A DNA stretch of 64,000 bases from Ehretia macrophylla (Eukaryota > Streptophyta > Magnoliopsida > Boraginales > Ehretiaceae), in the NCBI GenBank assembly GCA_037974665.1, contig CM075768.1:3250501-3314500 (forward strand), read 5' to 3'. The translations under genes and the position numbers were made by a program. Below are positions 44,486 to 56,482 of the stretch, in pieces; the first letter of the stretch is position 1; every line of letters begins with the position of its first letter. Below the pieces are notes generated by a model. It saw only the letters and a list, made by a program, of their open reading frames with translations. It made no database searches and had not been told where the DNA came from.

Positions 44486-44983
44486 TGTGAAACCCTAGAT
44501 TTTACCTTTGCGTAGAATTACGCGTTTTGACCTGTTTATGTGTTATATGAGTTAGAATGCACTAATTTAGTGATTTATATTCCTATTTCATGCTTTGTGT
44601 GCATTCATGAAATTTTTATCGAAATCGGCATTGGAAATTTTATCGTCGATTTTTGTAAATAGTATTTTGAACACACGTTCGCTAAAATGTTTACATGGGT
44701 GTTTCAAACATCTTAAAACCTAGTCCTTGGATATTGTTATACCCGTGTTTGATAAAAATGGATTTTAAATCGGATTAGGAATTTAAAAGGTTTTTACACC
44801 TTCCTTTGCAAAAAGATCGAGTTTTACCCGAGCGGTGTGTATGTATATGCATATGAAAATTGTTGTCACCTAGATTTAGTCTACTAAATATAGTAAATAT
44901 ACTATTTTACTTGATTGAGCAAAAATAGTCTAAAAGACAAATTAAAAGACTAAAAATACAAGTTAAAATGCTAGAAATCAACT

Positions 44984-45019
44984 TTGACCTTTGCATATTT
45001 GTTGACTTTTGCTTATAAG
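44984..45019 (+). promoter_or_regulatory. Gypsy-3 LTR core promoter: W-box pair and TATA
   Basis: TTGACC (44984-44989), TTGACT (45002-45007) and TTATAAG (45013-45019), then a CA-rich start region. The arrangement matches Gypsy-1, Gypsy-2 and the solo LTR. Confidence 0.6.
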
Positions 45020-46460
45020 ATGATAACACACAAAAAAAACAACACAAAACACACTCATCAACACACAAAGGGTCCGAAACTCCATAGGGAAAAAAATAGA
45101 GTTTTTCATCTATTTTTAAAGCAATTTTTCATCAGAAAACCTAGTTTTTGTCCAAAGCTTTACAAACCGAGTTAGATTTTGCTTGTCAGGCACCTATTGC
45201 ACACATTCCTAGCCTTGTTTCGAATCAAAGGTGAGAGAAAAATTCTAGATCTCAAAATGCTATTTTATGTCAATTTTATATAACTGTATTTTTAACCGAT
45301 ATTTTGTTAAATTGTTGTTAGATTATTGATCGGTAGTTGCCAAGGATCATTTATGTGCGTTTATATAAGTTTTGAACGGTAGTAGCATGTATTTCTATTT
45401 TTTGGGTATTAAAGTTGAGTTATTGGTTCATTGTTGAATAAATGTTGTTGTAGTGGTTGGAATTGGTTGGTTGTTGCTTCTAAAAGTTTGTTAATTACGG
45501 GGTAGTAATGTTATAATGCCGAATTTTTGATTTGAATGTCGGAGCAAAAGTCCGAAAAATTCAGCCTTGTAGCATTGTCAAATTAGGGTTGTTGGGTTTG
45601 TTTTGAATAGCTTTTGGCTGGTTTCTGATGGGGTTAATGCGGTTGATTGTGTGGTTGAGTGATAGAAAGTGGTTTGGAAGTTATTGGATTTCTAGTTTGT
45701 AAGTTATGACTTTTAGAAGTTTGTGTAGTATTTCTTTAAAATGTTGAAATGTTGTCTTTGGTTGTTTGAGTAGTTGATTCTTGGGTTGTTGTTGATTAGG
45801 TCAGGATTGAATGTGTGTTCAAATGCATGTTGAGTTGGATGACCTACTTTGTCAGCTAGCCTAATTGTTTTAGAAATTGTATAGTTGTTGATTGTTTAAA
45901 TGTTGCATAGTTGATTGTTGAAATATGGTTAATTGATGATTGATTGCTGAAGTGCCGGGGATCGGGCACTTTTGTTGCTAATCTCTCGGGAGGTAAAGAT
46001 TCAAGTGCCGGGAGTCAGGCAACCCTCGTTGTTTACTTCTCGGATTGAAAGAGTCATTGTTGTTATGAGTCAAGAGTCATTGTTGTGAGCTATGATAGTG
46101 TTGTGTCACTTCAGGAGGCATTCCGGGTTGCTGGCACAGTTATCATGGCTAATCCCTATCTCACATGGACAGAGATGGCGTGGAGTATGGGTCTAGAATA
46201 AGGTACCTCAGGATTGTGTCATTGGGTTTGGACGAGTTGTGAGCATTGAAACGACATATGGTGCTTCATCAACAAGTGTATCGTATCCTTATTGTGTGGT
46301 TACTGTTGGTACTATATTTGTATTGTTGTTAGTGTTAATTGCGTATTACTACTCATAGGATGATTTCCAAAGTGGTAAAGTAAATATTTTTAAAAGATCT
46401 AAGAATTCCTCACTAGGCTTTGTTTTATATAAGCTCACTCTCATTCGTTTTCTGCAATCA

Positions 46461-46553
46461 GGTGTTACTAAACCAAATTTTGGGTACGTTGCTCAGGAAG
46501 CTGAGAATGTGCCCTATGTGGACGAATCTTATGTGCCAGAGTCTTATCCATGA
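46461..46553 (+). other. LTR acidic mini-ORF, Gypsy-3 3' LTR copy
   Basis: After TTTTCTGCAATCAG it reads GVTKPNFGYVAQEAENV and PYVDESYVPESYP-stop. Splicing from the pol-end donor at 44445 would keep the frame, although a TGA a few codons upstream now ends pol. Confidence 0.5.
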
Positions 46554-46579
46554 TGTCTGAGCTGTAGTTCTATTTTTGC

Positions 46580-46626
<47 letters not shown>

Positions 46627-47026
46627 GAGCTAGTTGGATTGTATTTACTTTGAAGTTATATTGTAAAAGATGATCTAAGGATAGTAAAAGTATTATGTTG
46701 GCTTAGTTGTTTTACTTATGGGACTTGAATAGGTTGCTGAACTAGCTTAATATATATTATGCATGTGTATGGTTTGGTTTATAGTTGATGTTGGAATGGA
46801 GGCGTATAACCTATGGTTGAACTGTTGAATGGTTGTTTAATATATGGAAATGGTTGTGTTGTATGTTGTTGAAATAGTTGTGGAGTTGTTGTTGATCATT
46901 GGAGTTGATTGTATGAAGTTATAAAGGGTTGGTTTAGAGCCTTGATGTCTGTGTTACTGTCGTTATACCGTCGAAATTCCGTTGCGTCTTGACTGATCAT
47001 AAGTGGAGTCGAGTTGGGGCGCGACA

Positions 47027-48173
47027 ACTTCCTTTCAAGAGGAAATCATGACATTTACTCAGTCTAACATTGAGTCTTTTTATGAGACTTAGGATAAATT
47101 TAATAAGCTTATCCATTAGTGCCCTATCACGGGTTTGAAAAACCCAAGCTTTTTCAATATTTCTATAGAGGCTTGACCCCAACACAGAAGACGACGATGA
47201 ACTCTATGTGCTATAGAGGATTCTATAACATGACCTCGATTGAGGCATGGGCCCGACTAGAGGGTGTTACCAAGGACTTGTTTTAGGATGCTGATATGGA
47301 TAGGAAGAAGAGACCTAGGTCTAAGAGAGCCTTATTTGAGGTTAGCTTGAGTGAGGATTTGGGTACCCAAGTGGCTGCCCTGCATAAAAAGATTGACCTA
47401 TTCCTTTTTTCAGGCTCCAAGCCTGCACCTACTATGTACCTCTCAGCCAAAGACTTGTGCTCTTTGTCTCTCAAAGGATCACTTTACTTTAAAGTGCTCT
47501 CTAGCTCCTCAGTTCTCAGATTTCATTCAAGAGCAGGTTTGTGCTGCTCAGGGTTAATCTCACGACTACGACACTTACAATCCTAGTTGGCGAGATAACC
47601 CAGCATTTTCATGGCGGTAAAACAACAATGCCGATCCTTCTATTTCTCAAGGTCAGTACCAAAGAACCCAGGATGCTCAACACTCTAGTTCTTCAGACTC
47701 GTCCAATTTCTATCTTCTTTCAACTTAGAACCCTTTTCGACCTGAACCTGAACCCATTCAAAACAATTATCCTACTCTTCCTAACACTTAACCATCCTTT
47801 GAGATTGATCGAATTCTTTATATTTTGCAAGCATAAGTACAAAAATATGATCTTCATGATAAAGTCTTAGCCCGGAATATGCAAGACATTGAATCAAATG
47901 TGCAGTCCCTTGCAAGGTTAGAGACTCAGATTGGGCAACTTGGCCAACAGTTGAATAGGTTGTCGTTTATCCTAGAGGGCAGTGTAGCTCTGATCAAAGT
48001 GCTCCCATACTTGAGCAGGCAAAAGTTGTTACCATAATTAAGAGTGGACGCAAGATTGATAATCATGTTGGAGAGACTAGTAGAGAAAAAAAGGAGAAAC
48101 TTGTAGTCGAGGGTGAGTTCGGCCATTTAGAGAGAGAGTATGAGTGTGAGAGTGGTGAGAATAACGATAGTAC
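47027..48173 (+). pseudogene. Athila-like gag, 3' part
   Basis: Continues from 27200: SFQEEIMTFTQSNIESFYET, then DKFNKLIH.CP, LTPTQKTTMNSMCYRGFYNM (47175-47232), SIEAWARLEGVTKDLF, and AALHKKIDLF. A CxxC-like LCLSKDHFTLKC is at 47455-47490. Then come W/N/Q/S-rich text and QSLARLETQIGQLGQQLN, typical of the C-terminal part of Athila/Tat-type gag. Several stops and frameshifts. It ends where a copia LTR starts. Confidence 0.75.
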
Positions 48174-49477
48174 TGTTGGGATTAGTATGCCCAAAAGCTC
48201 ACTGCACATGACATTTCAGTTACATTGGATATGTGTTTGTGATTGTTAGTATTAATGAAAGCATTCATTTCTATTATTTATCTCATTTATATGTAATTAC
48301 TGGTATAGAGGTCCTTGAACCATTAGTGAATGACTTAGGTGCACGGTGTCCGAGCATAGAAGGTCTAAGTGATAGACACTTGGTTCTAGAATCAGTTCAT
48401 AAGGGATTGATGGAGTTGGGTGTTTCATCAAGGTCTAGGTTATAGTGAGTTAGTCTCTTGTGAAGGATGACCAGCCTTGGCCATTAGTAGGTTTCTAGAC
48501 TAAGCCTCACTAGTGTGTGTATCACACATTGAATGGGCCACTAAGGTATGATCTCTCAAAGAGGTACTATCAAAGATAGAGATCAATACATACCTTATGT
48601 TGCTAAGTGATCAGTACTCTTAAATTTGAGCATATGTGGATGAATTGACGAATTCAGGTTCATGTGCTTGATGCACTATGGGTGAGACCTCTGTTGTGGG
48701 TCAAGAACTCCGTGTGTTGGGCATATGGGTTTGACTAGTTAAGACGTGCGTATACAATATAGAATCTATGCCGTCGCGTCAAAGAATAATTGTTCCCTTG
48801 TGATTATCCAGTAGATCATCCAAATCTAAGCTTGTGATATTCTCTAGGAATATATTGGATATCTGGCTTAAGGGTCATTCCCTAGATCAAGTGTTCCATA
48901 TCCAGTGGATGGTTATTTAAAGGATTTAAATGTTTCAAGGAGAAGATGCAATCAAGAAAAAGATAGTACATGAAAAGTCTTTCTTGTTTGTGAGTGTTAC
49001 ATGGGGGTATTTTGGTCATTTAACTTAGTAGATCGAAGACAAAGGTCATACTTAGTATGACAAGCTTTTGCATACAACAGTAAACATTTTGGAATGCAGT
49101 CATGACTTTTTAGTGGAATAAGTCAAGGTTGAAAAGCCTAAATGTGCTATGGGGGTTAGCAGGGGCATTTTGTTCTTTTTAGTTGCCAAGTTGTCTATGT
49201 CTTTTGGTCCCTTTTCTAACTTATTTCCTTTTATATGTTTGTTGAAGTTTTCTAGTTGCTTATTGTATATTTAGAGTTGCTAAATTAAGTATTCAATTGC
49301 AACTAAGTATCCTATTTAGGAGAATTTCCTATTTGGATTAGTTGTGGATAATTTGGAAACTAACAATTAATTAACTTAGTAAAATAATACATGGACTAAG
49401 CTACTTGGGCCAAGTTGGCACCTATCCTACCTAGGCCATGGTCCACACGTGTAAGTGAGAGAAGATGGAAAAGTTAG
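48174..49477 (+). repeat. Copia-type LTR, solo or truncated
   Basis: Starts TGTTGGGATTAGTATGCCC, a typical copia LTR start, with no PBS, PPT or pol nearby. No CA end was found before another LTR begins at 49478, so it is probably interrupted there. Its AT-rich 3' part resembles Copia-1 LTR wording (AACTAACAATTAATTAA). Confidence 0.55.
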
Positions 49478-49942
49478 TGTGACAACCGAACCCTAGAGCA
49501 TGCATAATTCATTTATTTGCATATATTTATTGTTTATTTGAGTATTGATGTGATTATTTGTTTACTTAATAGTTTGCATTTATTTGTTAGACTATTCTTT
49601 GCACTTTTTGAAAAATAAGTAAACTAAACTTATTTAATTTTTATATATATATATATATATATAACCTATTATTTTGCTATTTAAATTATGTGGAATTGTT
49701 ATTTGCATCGAGTAGGCTTATTTTCATTATTTTAAAATGATCCTGAGTCCGAGGTGAAAATTAAAGTATTTTATTTTTTGAAATTCGTATTTTTTCTTTA
49801 ATATACACTTATTTTTAGGCATACGTTCACAAAAATTAGGAGCATAGCATATCAGGTATGTGAGTTATAAAAATCTTTTGATCTCATGTGAATAGTATCA
49901 ATTAAAGTAGCATTTTGAGCTTCTAATTGCATTTTTATGACC
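49478..49942 (+). repeat. Gypsy-type LTR (TGTGACAACC), left segment
   Basis: Start typical of gypsy LTRs. Includes a (TA)n tract at 49643-49663. It is interrupted after ..TTTTTATGACC; the same 49-bp text recurs at 55323-55371, where the LTR continues. Confidence 0.55.
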
Positions 49943-49985
49943 CCAACACAGAAGACGACGATGAGCTCTATATGCTATAGAGGAT
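49938..49985 (+). repeat. 48-bp Athila gag patch at an insertion junction
   Basis: Nearly identical (two mismatches) to 47174-47221 in the Athila gag 2.8 kb upstream. It lies exactly between the interrupted LTR and the Tat fragment, like templated filler DNA. Confidence 0.8.
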
Positions 49986-51507
49986 GGTAGACATGGTTAT
50001 AGACTAGCAATTGGTGGCGAATCAGGTGCTGGGTGAATAAGAGGCGAAAGACGCGACGATGTTGGCCTATCTTAACAAGGTCAGAGGCCTGGTCCAAGGG
50101 CTAGAGCACTTTCATATCAGCCAGGTTCCTCGGTCCGAAAACGAGAGGGCAGACTCTCTTGCAAGGTTGGTTGTGGGTTCCTCAAGGCTGGTAGTTATAA
50201 ATGTAAGCGAGGTAGAGATCCCGTTGATCCAAGCCCTGTCTCTGGAGATTGCAGCCATAGCTATGTGTAAAGATTGGATGCAGTTGATAAAGGCATATTT
50301 CGAGTGGGGTGATCTCCCCTATGATTGGGCTGAGGCCTGCAGTGTGAAGCGTTGAGCTTCAAAATTTGTCGTGGTGGAGGGACAACTATACAAGCAGGCC
50401 TACACCTGGCTTCTGCTAAAATGCATAACTCAAGATGAGGGCAACTATGTGTTCAACCAAATACATGAGGGGGTTTACAAAAATCACCTGGGGGGCAGGG
50501 CATTAGCCCAGAAGACCCTCCGATAGGGATATTATTGGCCCACGATGCAGAAGGATGCATTAGAAATAGTGAAAAAATACGACACCTGCCAGAGGTTTTC
50601 CAGGATACCTCGGCAGCCGGTAGTGGAACTGGTTTACATGGTCAGCCTTTGGCCCTTTTCCCAGTGGGGACTGGATATCCTGAGTCCCCTACCTCTGGGC
50701 AAGGGTCAGAAGAAGTTTGTGTTTATAACGGTTGATTACTTCACCAAATGGGTGGAGGCTAAGGTTGTCCCTAGAATCTCTGAGGGAACAGCCTGGAGCT
50801 TTGTATGAAGATCAGTAGTGTGCCATTTTGAGGTACCCCAAGCCCTAATCACGGACCATGGCAAACAATTCGACTCTAATTACTTTCGTGGCAAATGCGA
50901 TGAACTAGGAATGAAACTGAAATTTGCTTCTGTAGCTCATCCTCAAACTAATGGGCAAGTCGAGGTAACTAACCGAGCTATTTTGTAGGGCATCAAAACC
51001 AAGTTGGGGCAAGCAAAAGGACTATGGGTGGATATACTGCCAGAAGTCTTGTGGGCTCACAGGATAACCCCGAGCACTACAACAAGGGAGACCTCGTTCT
51101 CACTAACATTCAGCATGGAGACAGTGTTCCCAGTGGAGGTTGGTACTCCAAGTAGCCGTGTCTAGCTTTACGAAGAAGAAATTAATGATCAAGGGCTCCG
51201 AGAGGACCTTAACATGATTGAAGAATTTAGGCAGAAAGCGTAGATAAAAATGCTAGAGGAAAAAAGAGCCATGGCCAAGTCTTTTGCCAAGAAGGTCCGA
51301 CCCAAAAATATCCGAGAAGGTAATTGGGTGCTCAGGAAGGCCATCTTCAAATCCTAACCTGGGCAAGGGAAGTTGGGACCAAACTGGGAAGGTCCCTACT
51401 TGGCATCAAAGGAGATCATGCCTAGAGTCTTTAGGCTTGAAGAACCTAGTAGAAATGAATTAGCTAATGCATGGAATGTTGAACACCTTAGGAGATATTT
51501 CATGTAA
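49986..51507 (+). pseudogene. Tat-lineage gypsy pol: RNase H end and integrase
   Basis: Reads LVANQVLGE..AKDATMLAYL, then SENERADSLARL (RNase H C-terminus). The integrase zinc region follows (GRALAQKTL..GYYWPTMQ.., CQRFSRIPRQP), then the core with QWGLDILSPLPLGKGQKKF, ITDHGKQFDS, HPQTNGQVEVTNRAIL and AHRITPSTTTRETSFSL. The end is GNWVLRKAI..GPNWEGPYL..VEHLRRYFM and TAA at 51507. The D, D and E catalytic positions are visible. This wording is typical of Tat-lineage (Ogre/Retand-like) elements, which lack a chromodomain. RT and gag are absent; several stops (50353, 50806, 50986, 51242). Confidence 0.8.
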
Positions 51508-52040
51508 AATTCCCAGAATAATGTTAGTGAGTAAATAGCATTCGGTAGAAGTCTATATAATGTTCTTTTAGTAATAAAAGCTCTATTTTCCTCCTAAAGA
51601 TTTGGCTTCGCTCTTGTGTTATGTTTGAGGGGCTCTTTTCAAAGGGTCCGATATTATGGCAACTCAAAAGGCTCTACGCCTGGAGAAATTACGCCCATTA
51701 AATGAGATAGGTTCTACTCACTGGCAGGACTGTCCCCTAGAAGGATCAAGAGGTCCAAGGAAAAATACTAAAAAGAACCAGAGGTTCAGATACACAGCAT
51801 GCATAAAGCGAAGTCGAAATAAGACTAAGACGCATAAAAAGCCCTCAAAGGGAGAGTAACCCGACAAAATCAAGGCAAACTTAAAGAAGGTTTGCACGTT
51901 AACAGTCTTAAAAACTCTGGGAATAAAATTCCATTAAAAACGAAAAGGGCTATACAAAGGAGGATCAAATCCCCTGGATTGCGAACATACAAAAAAAAAA
52001 ACAACAACTAAAAACTAGATTGAACATTAAACGGATCCAG
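51508..52040. other. Spacer between Tat pol and the antisense gene
   Basis: No recognisable gene. It contains AATAAAAGCTC near 51573 and purine-rich sequence with poly-A near 51990. Presumably it serves as the 3' untranslated regions of two converging genes. Confidence 0.4.
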
Positions 52041-52733
52041 CCGAGTTGAAGCTCCGCTGATTGTACCTGCGGCACCTGAAGAGTCACGGGTGGATCTCGA
52101 GATCAGGTGAGGCTTCACTCAGGAGGTCTAACAGATCAATATGGATGACTTAGCCTTGCAAGTGGGCTTGCACGTCCTCCATGAGGGCAACCTCAGCTTC
52201 GTACTCAGCCCTGGCAACAGCAGGATGAAGCAACTCCCTCAACGGAGCCTTAAAGGCAGCGCTCTCTTTATAGGCTGTGATGGCAGCTTCTCCATGTGGG
52301 CCGATGCCTGCACCAGCTTGTCATATTTGGCTTGAACACCAACGGCCTGGGCAGGGATCTCCTTCAGCTCCTTCTCAAGTTTCTCGTAGGCCTGAATGGC
52401 TTACTCTCGTTCGACAAGAATTCATTTTATTAAAAGTCAAGCTTCTCCATCTAAGCGCCACAGTAAGGATATCCCCGGAGAGGGATTGGTAAAGTCCAGC
52501 CTCCTGGATGACGGTGCTCTGTTTTTCGATCAGGGCCTCCATTTTATTAAAAGTGCCAGGTCATTGTCAAAGGCCTTGGCTCAGGCCAAGTGATGCTCTT
52601 CAAGGCGCCATTTATGGGCTTCGGCCTTCTTCTCAGCTCTAAGCACGGCCAGGGAAAAACTGATCTCAACCCTTTTATAAGCCACCAGGGCCTTGTGGAG
52701 CATCCCATGGAGGTGGTTTAGGTCTAGCCAGCT

Positions 52734-52806
52734 CTGTGAATAAGAAAACATAAAGTTAATAAAGGGAAATAATTCAACGAAGGAAAAGAAGAGTAGGACA
52801 AATTAC
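52734..52806 (-). other. Predicted intron 2 of the antisense gene
   Basis: 73 nt: donor TATGAG|GTAATTTG, T-rich body, acceptor TTATTCACAG|AGCTGG (minus strand). It joins REAFYE-type and SWLDLNHLHGMLHKAL-type text. Confidence 0.65.
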
Positions 52807-53390
52807 CTCATAAAAGGCTTCCCTGACTTCCTAGTTAGCTTGGGCGGCGGTAAGGCAACGAGCAGAAACACGGGTGGTACCACCCTGCCCAATGTCGATC
52901 TCGATCTTGTCATCAAAACCAAAGGTGGGGCCAGAAGGAACAGACCCACCACGCTTTCGCAGGCGAGGAACATTGATTTGATAAGCATCGCCAAGGGGGC
53001 AGCACTGTTCCTCCTTCAATATATCAACAGGAGGAAAAGAAAGCGGAGCCTCAGGGTCAATAGGAGATGGAGGCGAAGACGGCAAACGCTTGCGGGGCTG
53101 AGTTGGTGATCTTTCAGGTGAAAGTATAGGGGCAGTCACCCCAGCCTTGATGGGCCTGATAGAGAGTGAGTCCGGGTAGCCTGGAGGAAGAGCCAAGGGC
53201 CCATTGGCGGAGACTGGGCTCTTTGAGACAGGAGCAGGGGGCTCCTCGAGGATTTGCACGTCCTCGTCACCCGCAGAAGGGGCCACTCTCTGCTTCTTCG
53301 GGGTAGGTTATCCAAAGGCCTTGACCAAACGTCTTTTGGTCACCTGCTCACCTCGAGCGGAAGTAACGAGCTCCGAGATCTTTATGTTAT

Positions 53391-53475
53391 CTGCACAAAA
53401 GAGAGGCAAGCAGAGATAGTAAGAGTCTTATAAATGAGCAAAAAGGTAAAAACAAATGCAATAATAAAGCCTAAC
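53391..53475 (-). other. Predicted intron 1 of the antisense gene
   Basis: 85 nt: donor CTGAGG|GTTAGG, pyrimidine-rich 3' end, acceptor CTTTTGTGCAG|ATAACA. The joined reading is SPNTSSHTE-DNIKISELVTS, open across the junction. Confidence 0.6.
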
Positions 53476-54480
53476 CCTCAGTATGGGATGACGTATTGGG
53501 AGACGGAGGGTCGGATCTCTCAAGGTTTTAGGCAGCAACTGGAGAGGGGGCAAGAGAGGCCTTTTCCCCAGCCCTGGTACTATAGTTTGGGTAGGGTAGA
53601 GAATGAGCCCCGACTCTTGGTACTGTGGGCTGTGGACATAAGCCACTAGCGGCTATCCTCTTGGAGATAAGGAGATCATTGCATCTAACGAGGACGACTC
53701 TTTTGAGTTCCTCGATAACTGACTTTTCAACTTCGCCAAGGGTAGGGGGTCCTTGGCTGTTTCAGGAGGGACAACCGAGATGTTCCGGACCTCCCATCCC
53801 TTGGGGGATTTCACGAAGAAAAAATTATTGCTCCAGTTCTTGCAATTATCAAGGACATCAATGATTAGAGGGTGATGGCGGATGGAAAAATAGTGCCAGC
53901 CAGAGGATTTGTCAATAGTTTTAAGCTGATGGTAAAAGAGGAAGAGCTTAGAAGTGGGTATATAGCCCAACTCCTTCAGCAAAACATAGAAGCCCACCAT
54001 AAGCCTCCAACTGTTGGGGGTAACTTGGGTAGGGCTGATTTGGAGGTAATTGAAAATTTCCACCAGGTAAGGCAGAAGAGGCAGGCGACCTACAAGGAGT
54101 TGCTCATAATAAAAGGTAACATTTCATTTGCTGGGCCCATAGGTGGACGCCGACTTACCATCGTTCGGGATACGAACCTTAAAGTCATGAGGAATGGCTC
54201 CGATACCCCTAAGGTAGGTAACTGACCTCCCTAAAGTGGTGTAGATCTTACGCTCGGCACCGAAAACTAAAAGGTCATTGATTCTGGTAGGACCCAAGGG
54301 TGTCGCAGCAGTTCGGTGGAGAGAAGACCTAGACCTAGGTCTCTTGGAGCTCTTTCTAATACTCCTAGTGGGAGGAGGACTCTAGGAAATTGGGACAACA
54401 GTGATGGGTTTAGAACTCCTAGGGGTATGGAGAGCATCTCTGAGCCCATCGCTGGACTCACCGGCGACACCTAACTGAGG

Positions 54481-55322
54481 AGATATATCTATTATGATTG
54501 GAAAAAAGGGAGAGAAGAGTGTACCTAAACAGTGAATGGAAGTTCACATAGGGCGTGATGAGTGTGGAATGGCAAAGAAGCAAGAGAAGGTAAGAATAGT
54601 AGAATACAAATGTGGCACAGGCCTTGGGGCTTCCTTTATAAAGGACCTCATAGGGCCCCATACGCTGATAAAATGACCCACGTAAGATCGTGGGGAGTAG
54701 TGGCACAAGTTGTGAGAGACGTGCATCCAAGAAAGTGGCAAAGTTGACAAGATGTGTACAATTGGCGGTTGTAACGACTAGTAACCATTGGGGAAGATGA
54801 AGAGCCCCGTTGATATGACAATCCTCTAACTTGTGGACCAGCTCAAAGGATTGGGAAGGGCAAATGATATGGGTGGGGCTCTAGCCCTGGAAGCTTAGCC
54901 CCGGCAGTAATGAGTAGCCCTGTCCTTCCTAGAGCTCCGAACCCGCTGAGACAACAGGGCAGACACGCTTGCAAGGACGTCGTGAAGATAAGGATAAGTT
55001 TAGGAAGACCGGATAATGAAGGACTTGTAGGAAGCATGATCATGATGGATTACTTGATAGAGGGAGATTCTCGGGAATCCAGATCCTGAAGAGTTCTCCC
55101 TTGTTTAATGAACCACCTGGCCGCGAGGATAAATGTGAGGCAGTTCCGCAGCAAAAGGTATGTACAAAACATCCATCACTTACTGCCTACGAGCTTCTTC
55201 CCACCGTTAACTGACTTGAGCATCGGAGTGGACATCGTGGGCACCCCTATCGATTCCTTTGTTTTGCAGGTTCAGGTCCAGCCCAGGAGGCAGTTTGCGG
55301 CAGTCAAAGTTTTTACCTTAAG
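54481..55322. other. Tat element 3' region, probably partial LTR
   Basis: No coding frame. GACTTGAGCATCGGAGTGGAC..GGGCACCCCTATC near 55212-55252, followed by TTTTGCAGGT, resembles wording I associate with Tat-lineage LTRs (moderate certainty). The right end is cut at the 49-bp direct repeat at 55323. Confidence 0.4.
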
Positions 55323-55371
55323 AGTATTAATTAAAGTAGCATTTTGAGCTTTTAATTGCATTTTTATGACC

Positions 55372-56215
55372 TAAACTCAAACCAAACCCAAGCCCAAACC
55401 CATAACCCAACCCATATATACCTATACACACATATATACATATACAAAACAAAAGAGAAACCACAAAAAGCCTAGGCCATTTTCGTCCATAAGAACAAAA
55501 AGAAAGAAAAAAAATGAAAACTTCAATCCTTCAAGTTTGATCCTTGAGCTTGCTTTGAGGAGTACTAGAGCCATCTTTGAGCCTTCTTCAACCTTCTTTT
55601 ACCTTGTATGGTGAAGGATTTTTTGAAAAATTGCGTATTTGATTATATTAGGTTTATGTTAAAATTTGATTTTGTTATATAATGCTTGTTTTGAGTTATA
55701 ATTGCTTCAATTACTCATTATTATATTTTTAGAGCAAACTTTGGTGGTTAGATAGCATTTTGAATGGTTAAATATGGTGGTTGGACATTTTGGGAAGATG
55801 ATGAATAGTAGATGAATAATACCTTCTTCATAAATTGGGGTTTTGCCTCGTTTGAGTGTTTTATCACTTTGGTTAGGTGCCATAAACGCTTAGGAGGCTA
55901 AATGCATCATTTAAAATGATATAATATAGCTAGAATTGGAAAATGTTGATTGGGAGTAAAAGGGGTTGTTTGAGAAAAATATTGACCGGGCGCGTTTGAG
56001 TGTGTATAAAGAGTTAGTATTGTTAGATTGGGAATTTTGTACGTTTTGTGTAGTATATAGCTTAGCTACTAACCATTGGAATAGTGTCACATTTGATTTC
56101 TGTGGTTTGAAGCTAAATGGTTGCACTGTGTCATGTCTATTGCTTTTAAGTTTACTTATATAAATGTGTTGTGATTGTTTGTTTAAATGTCTTGAGCTTT
56201 TAGATAAATAGTTTG
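55372..56215 (+). repeat. Gypsy-type LTR (TGTGACAACC), right segment
   Basis: Continues after the Tat insertion with C/A-rich 5'-UTR-like sequence (CCCAAACCCATAACC.., CACACATATATAC). Exon-like text follows, with a donor-like CTTGTATGGTGAAGG near 55603, then AT-rich sequence. Interrupted at 56215 by Gypsy-4. Boundaries with any internal region are not seen. Confidence 0.45.
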
Positions 56216-56482
56216 TGTAATACCCGAGCCCGGAATATGAATTTTCTTTGTTTATTATTTTGAAAATTTTATTTCCTTAAATTCTTTGTGAATTAACTGT
56301 TACTTTCTAGTCGACGCAACGTGCATTGCATTTAAGGAGCGATAGCTAGATAACGATTTCCAGTCCTCAGCAAATAGTGAAACTAGTATTTAGATGACTT
56401 AAATTTTATATTTTAAATATTGCTAGCTTTATTTGAACTTACCATAGCTGAAACGGCTTTAAAACGCGCGAAATAGGGGCCT

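Larger units (their letters stand above)
27201..47026 (+). mobile_element. Gypsy-3, outer gypsy element with two nested insertions
   Basis: LTR ends TGTGAAACC (27201 and 44486) and GCGACA (47026). The target duplication is imperfect: ACATA at 27196-27200 against ACTTC at 47027-47031. Joining the flanks restores the Athila gag frame (AQTT|SFQEE), which supports these boundaries. The 5' LTR is split by Gypsy-2, and pol is split by the solo LTR at 41555. The 5' LTR lacks its last ~85 bp, the PBS, the leader and the gag start. Related to Gypsy-1 and -2 but more diverged. Confidence 0.85.
44486..47026 (+). repeat. Gypsy-3 3' LTR
   Basis: 2541 bp, uninterrupted, TGTGAAACCC to GGCGCGACA. Contains promoter motifs at 44984-45019, donor at 45231, acceptor at 46461, acidic frame to 46553, and a (TA)n tract at 46587-46622 that is also present in the 5' copy. 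Confidence 0.9.
52041..54480 (-). pseudogene. Antisense gene of Tat element (Transposase_28-like), three exons
   Basis: Convergent to the integrase. Exon 1 (54480-53476) reads RGIGAIPHDFKVRIP, YYEQLLVGRLPLLPYLVEIF, ISPTQVTPNSWRLMVGFYVL, GWHYFSIRHHP and NWSNNFFFVKSPKGW. I recognise this as the 'putative gypsy type transposon' domain (PF04195-like) found in antisense ORFs of Tat-lineage elements. Exon 2 (53390-52807) is proline- and acid-rich, with a basic KKQR and VRLRKRGGSVPSGPTF. Exon 3 (52733-about 52041) is alpha-helical (YKRVEISFSLAVLRAEKKAEAHKW; YEAEVALMEDVQAHL). The two introns have GT-AG borders and lengths of 85 and 73 nt. Stops are present (53648, 53309), so this copy is dead. Function unknown. 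Confidence 0.6.

Noticed and set aside
48233..48445. 70-codon frame as a small gene
   Set aside because: It lies within a copia-type LTR and shows no domain or codon pattern.
49894..49942. 49-bp target-site duplication made by integrase
   Set aside because: Gypsy integrases make about 5-bp duplications. The inserted piece has no complete element ends, so repair or recombination is more likely.
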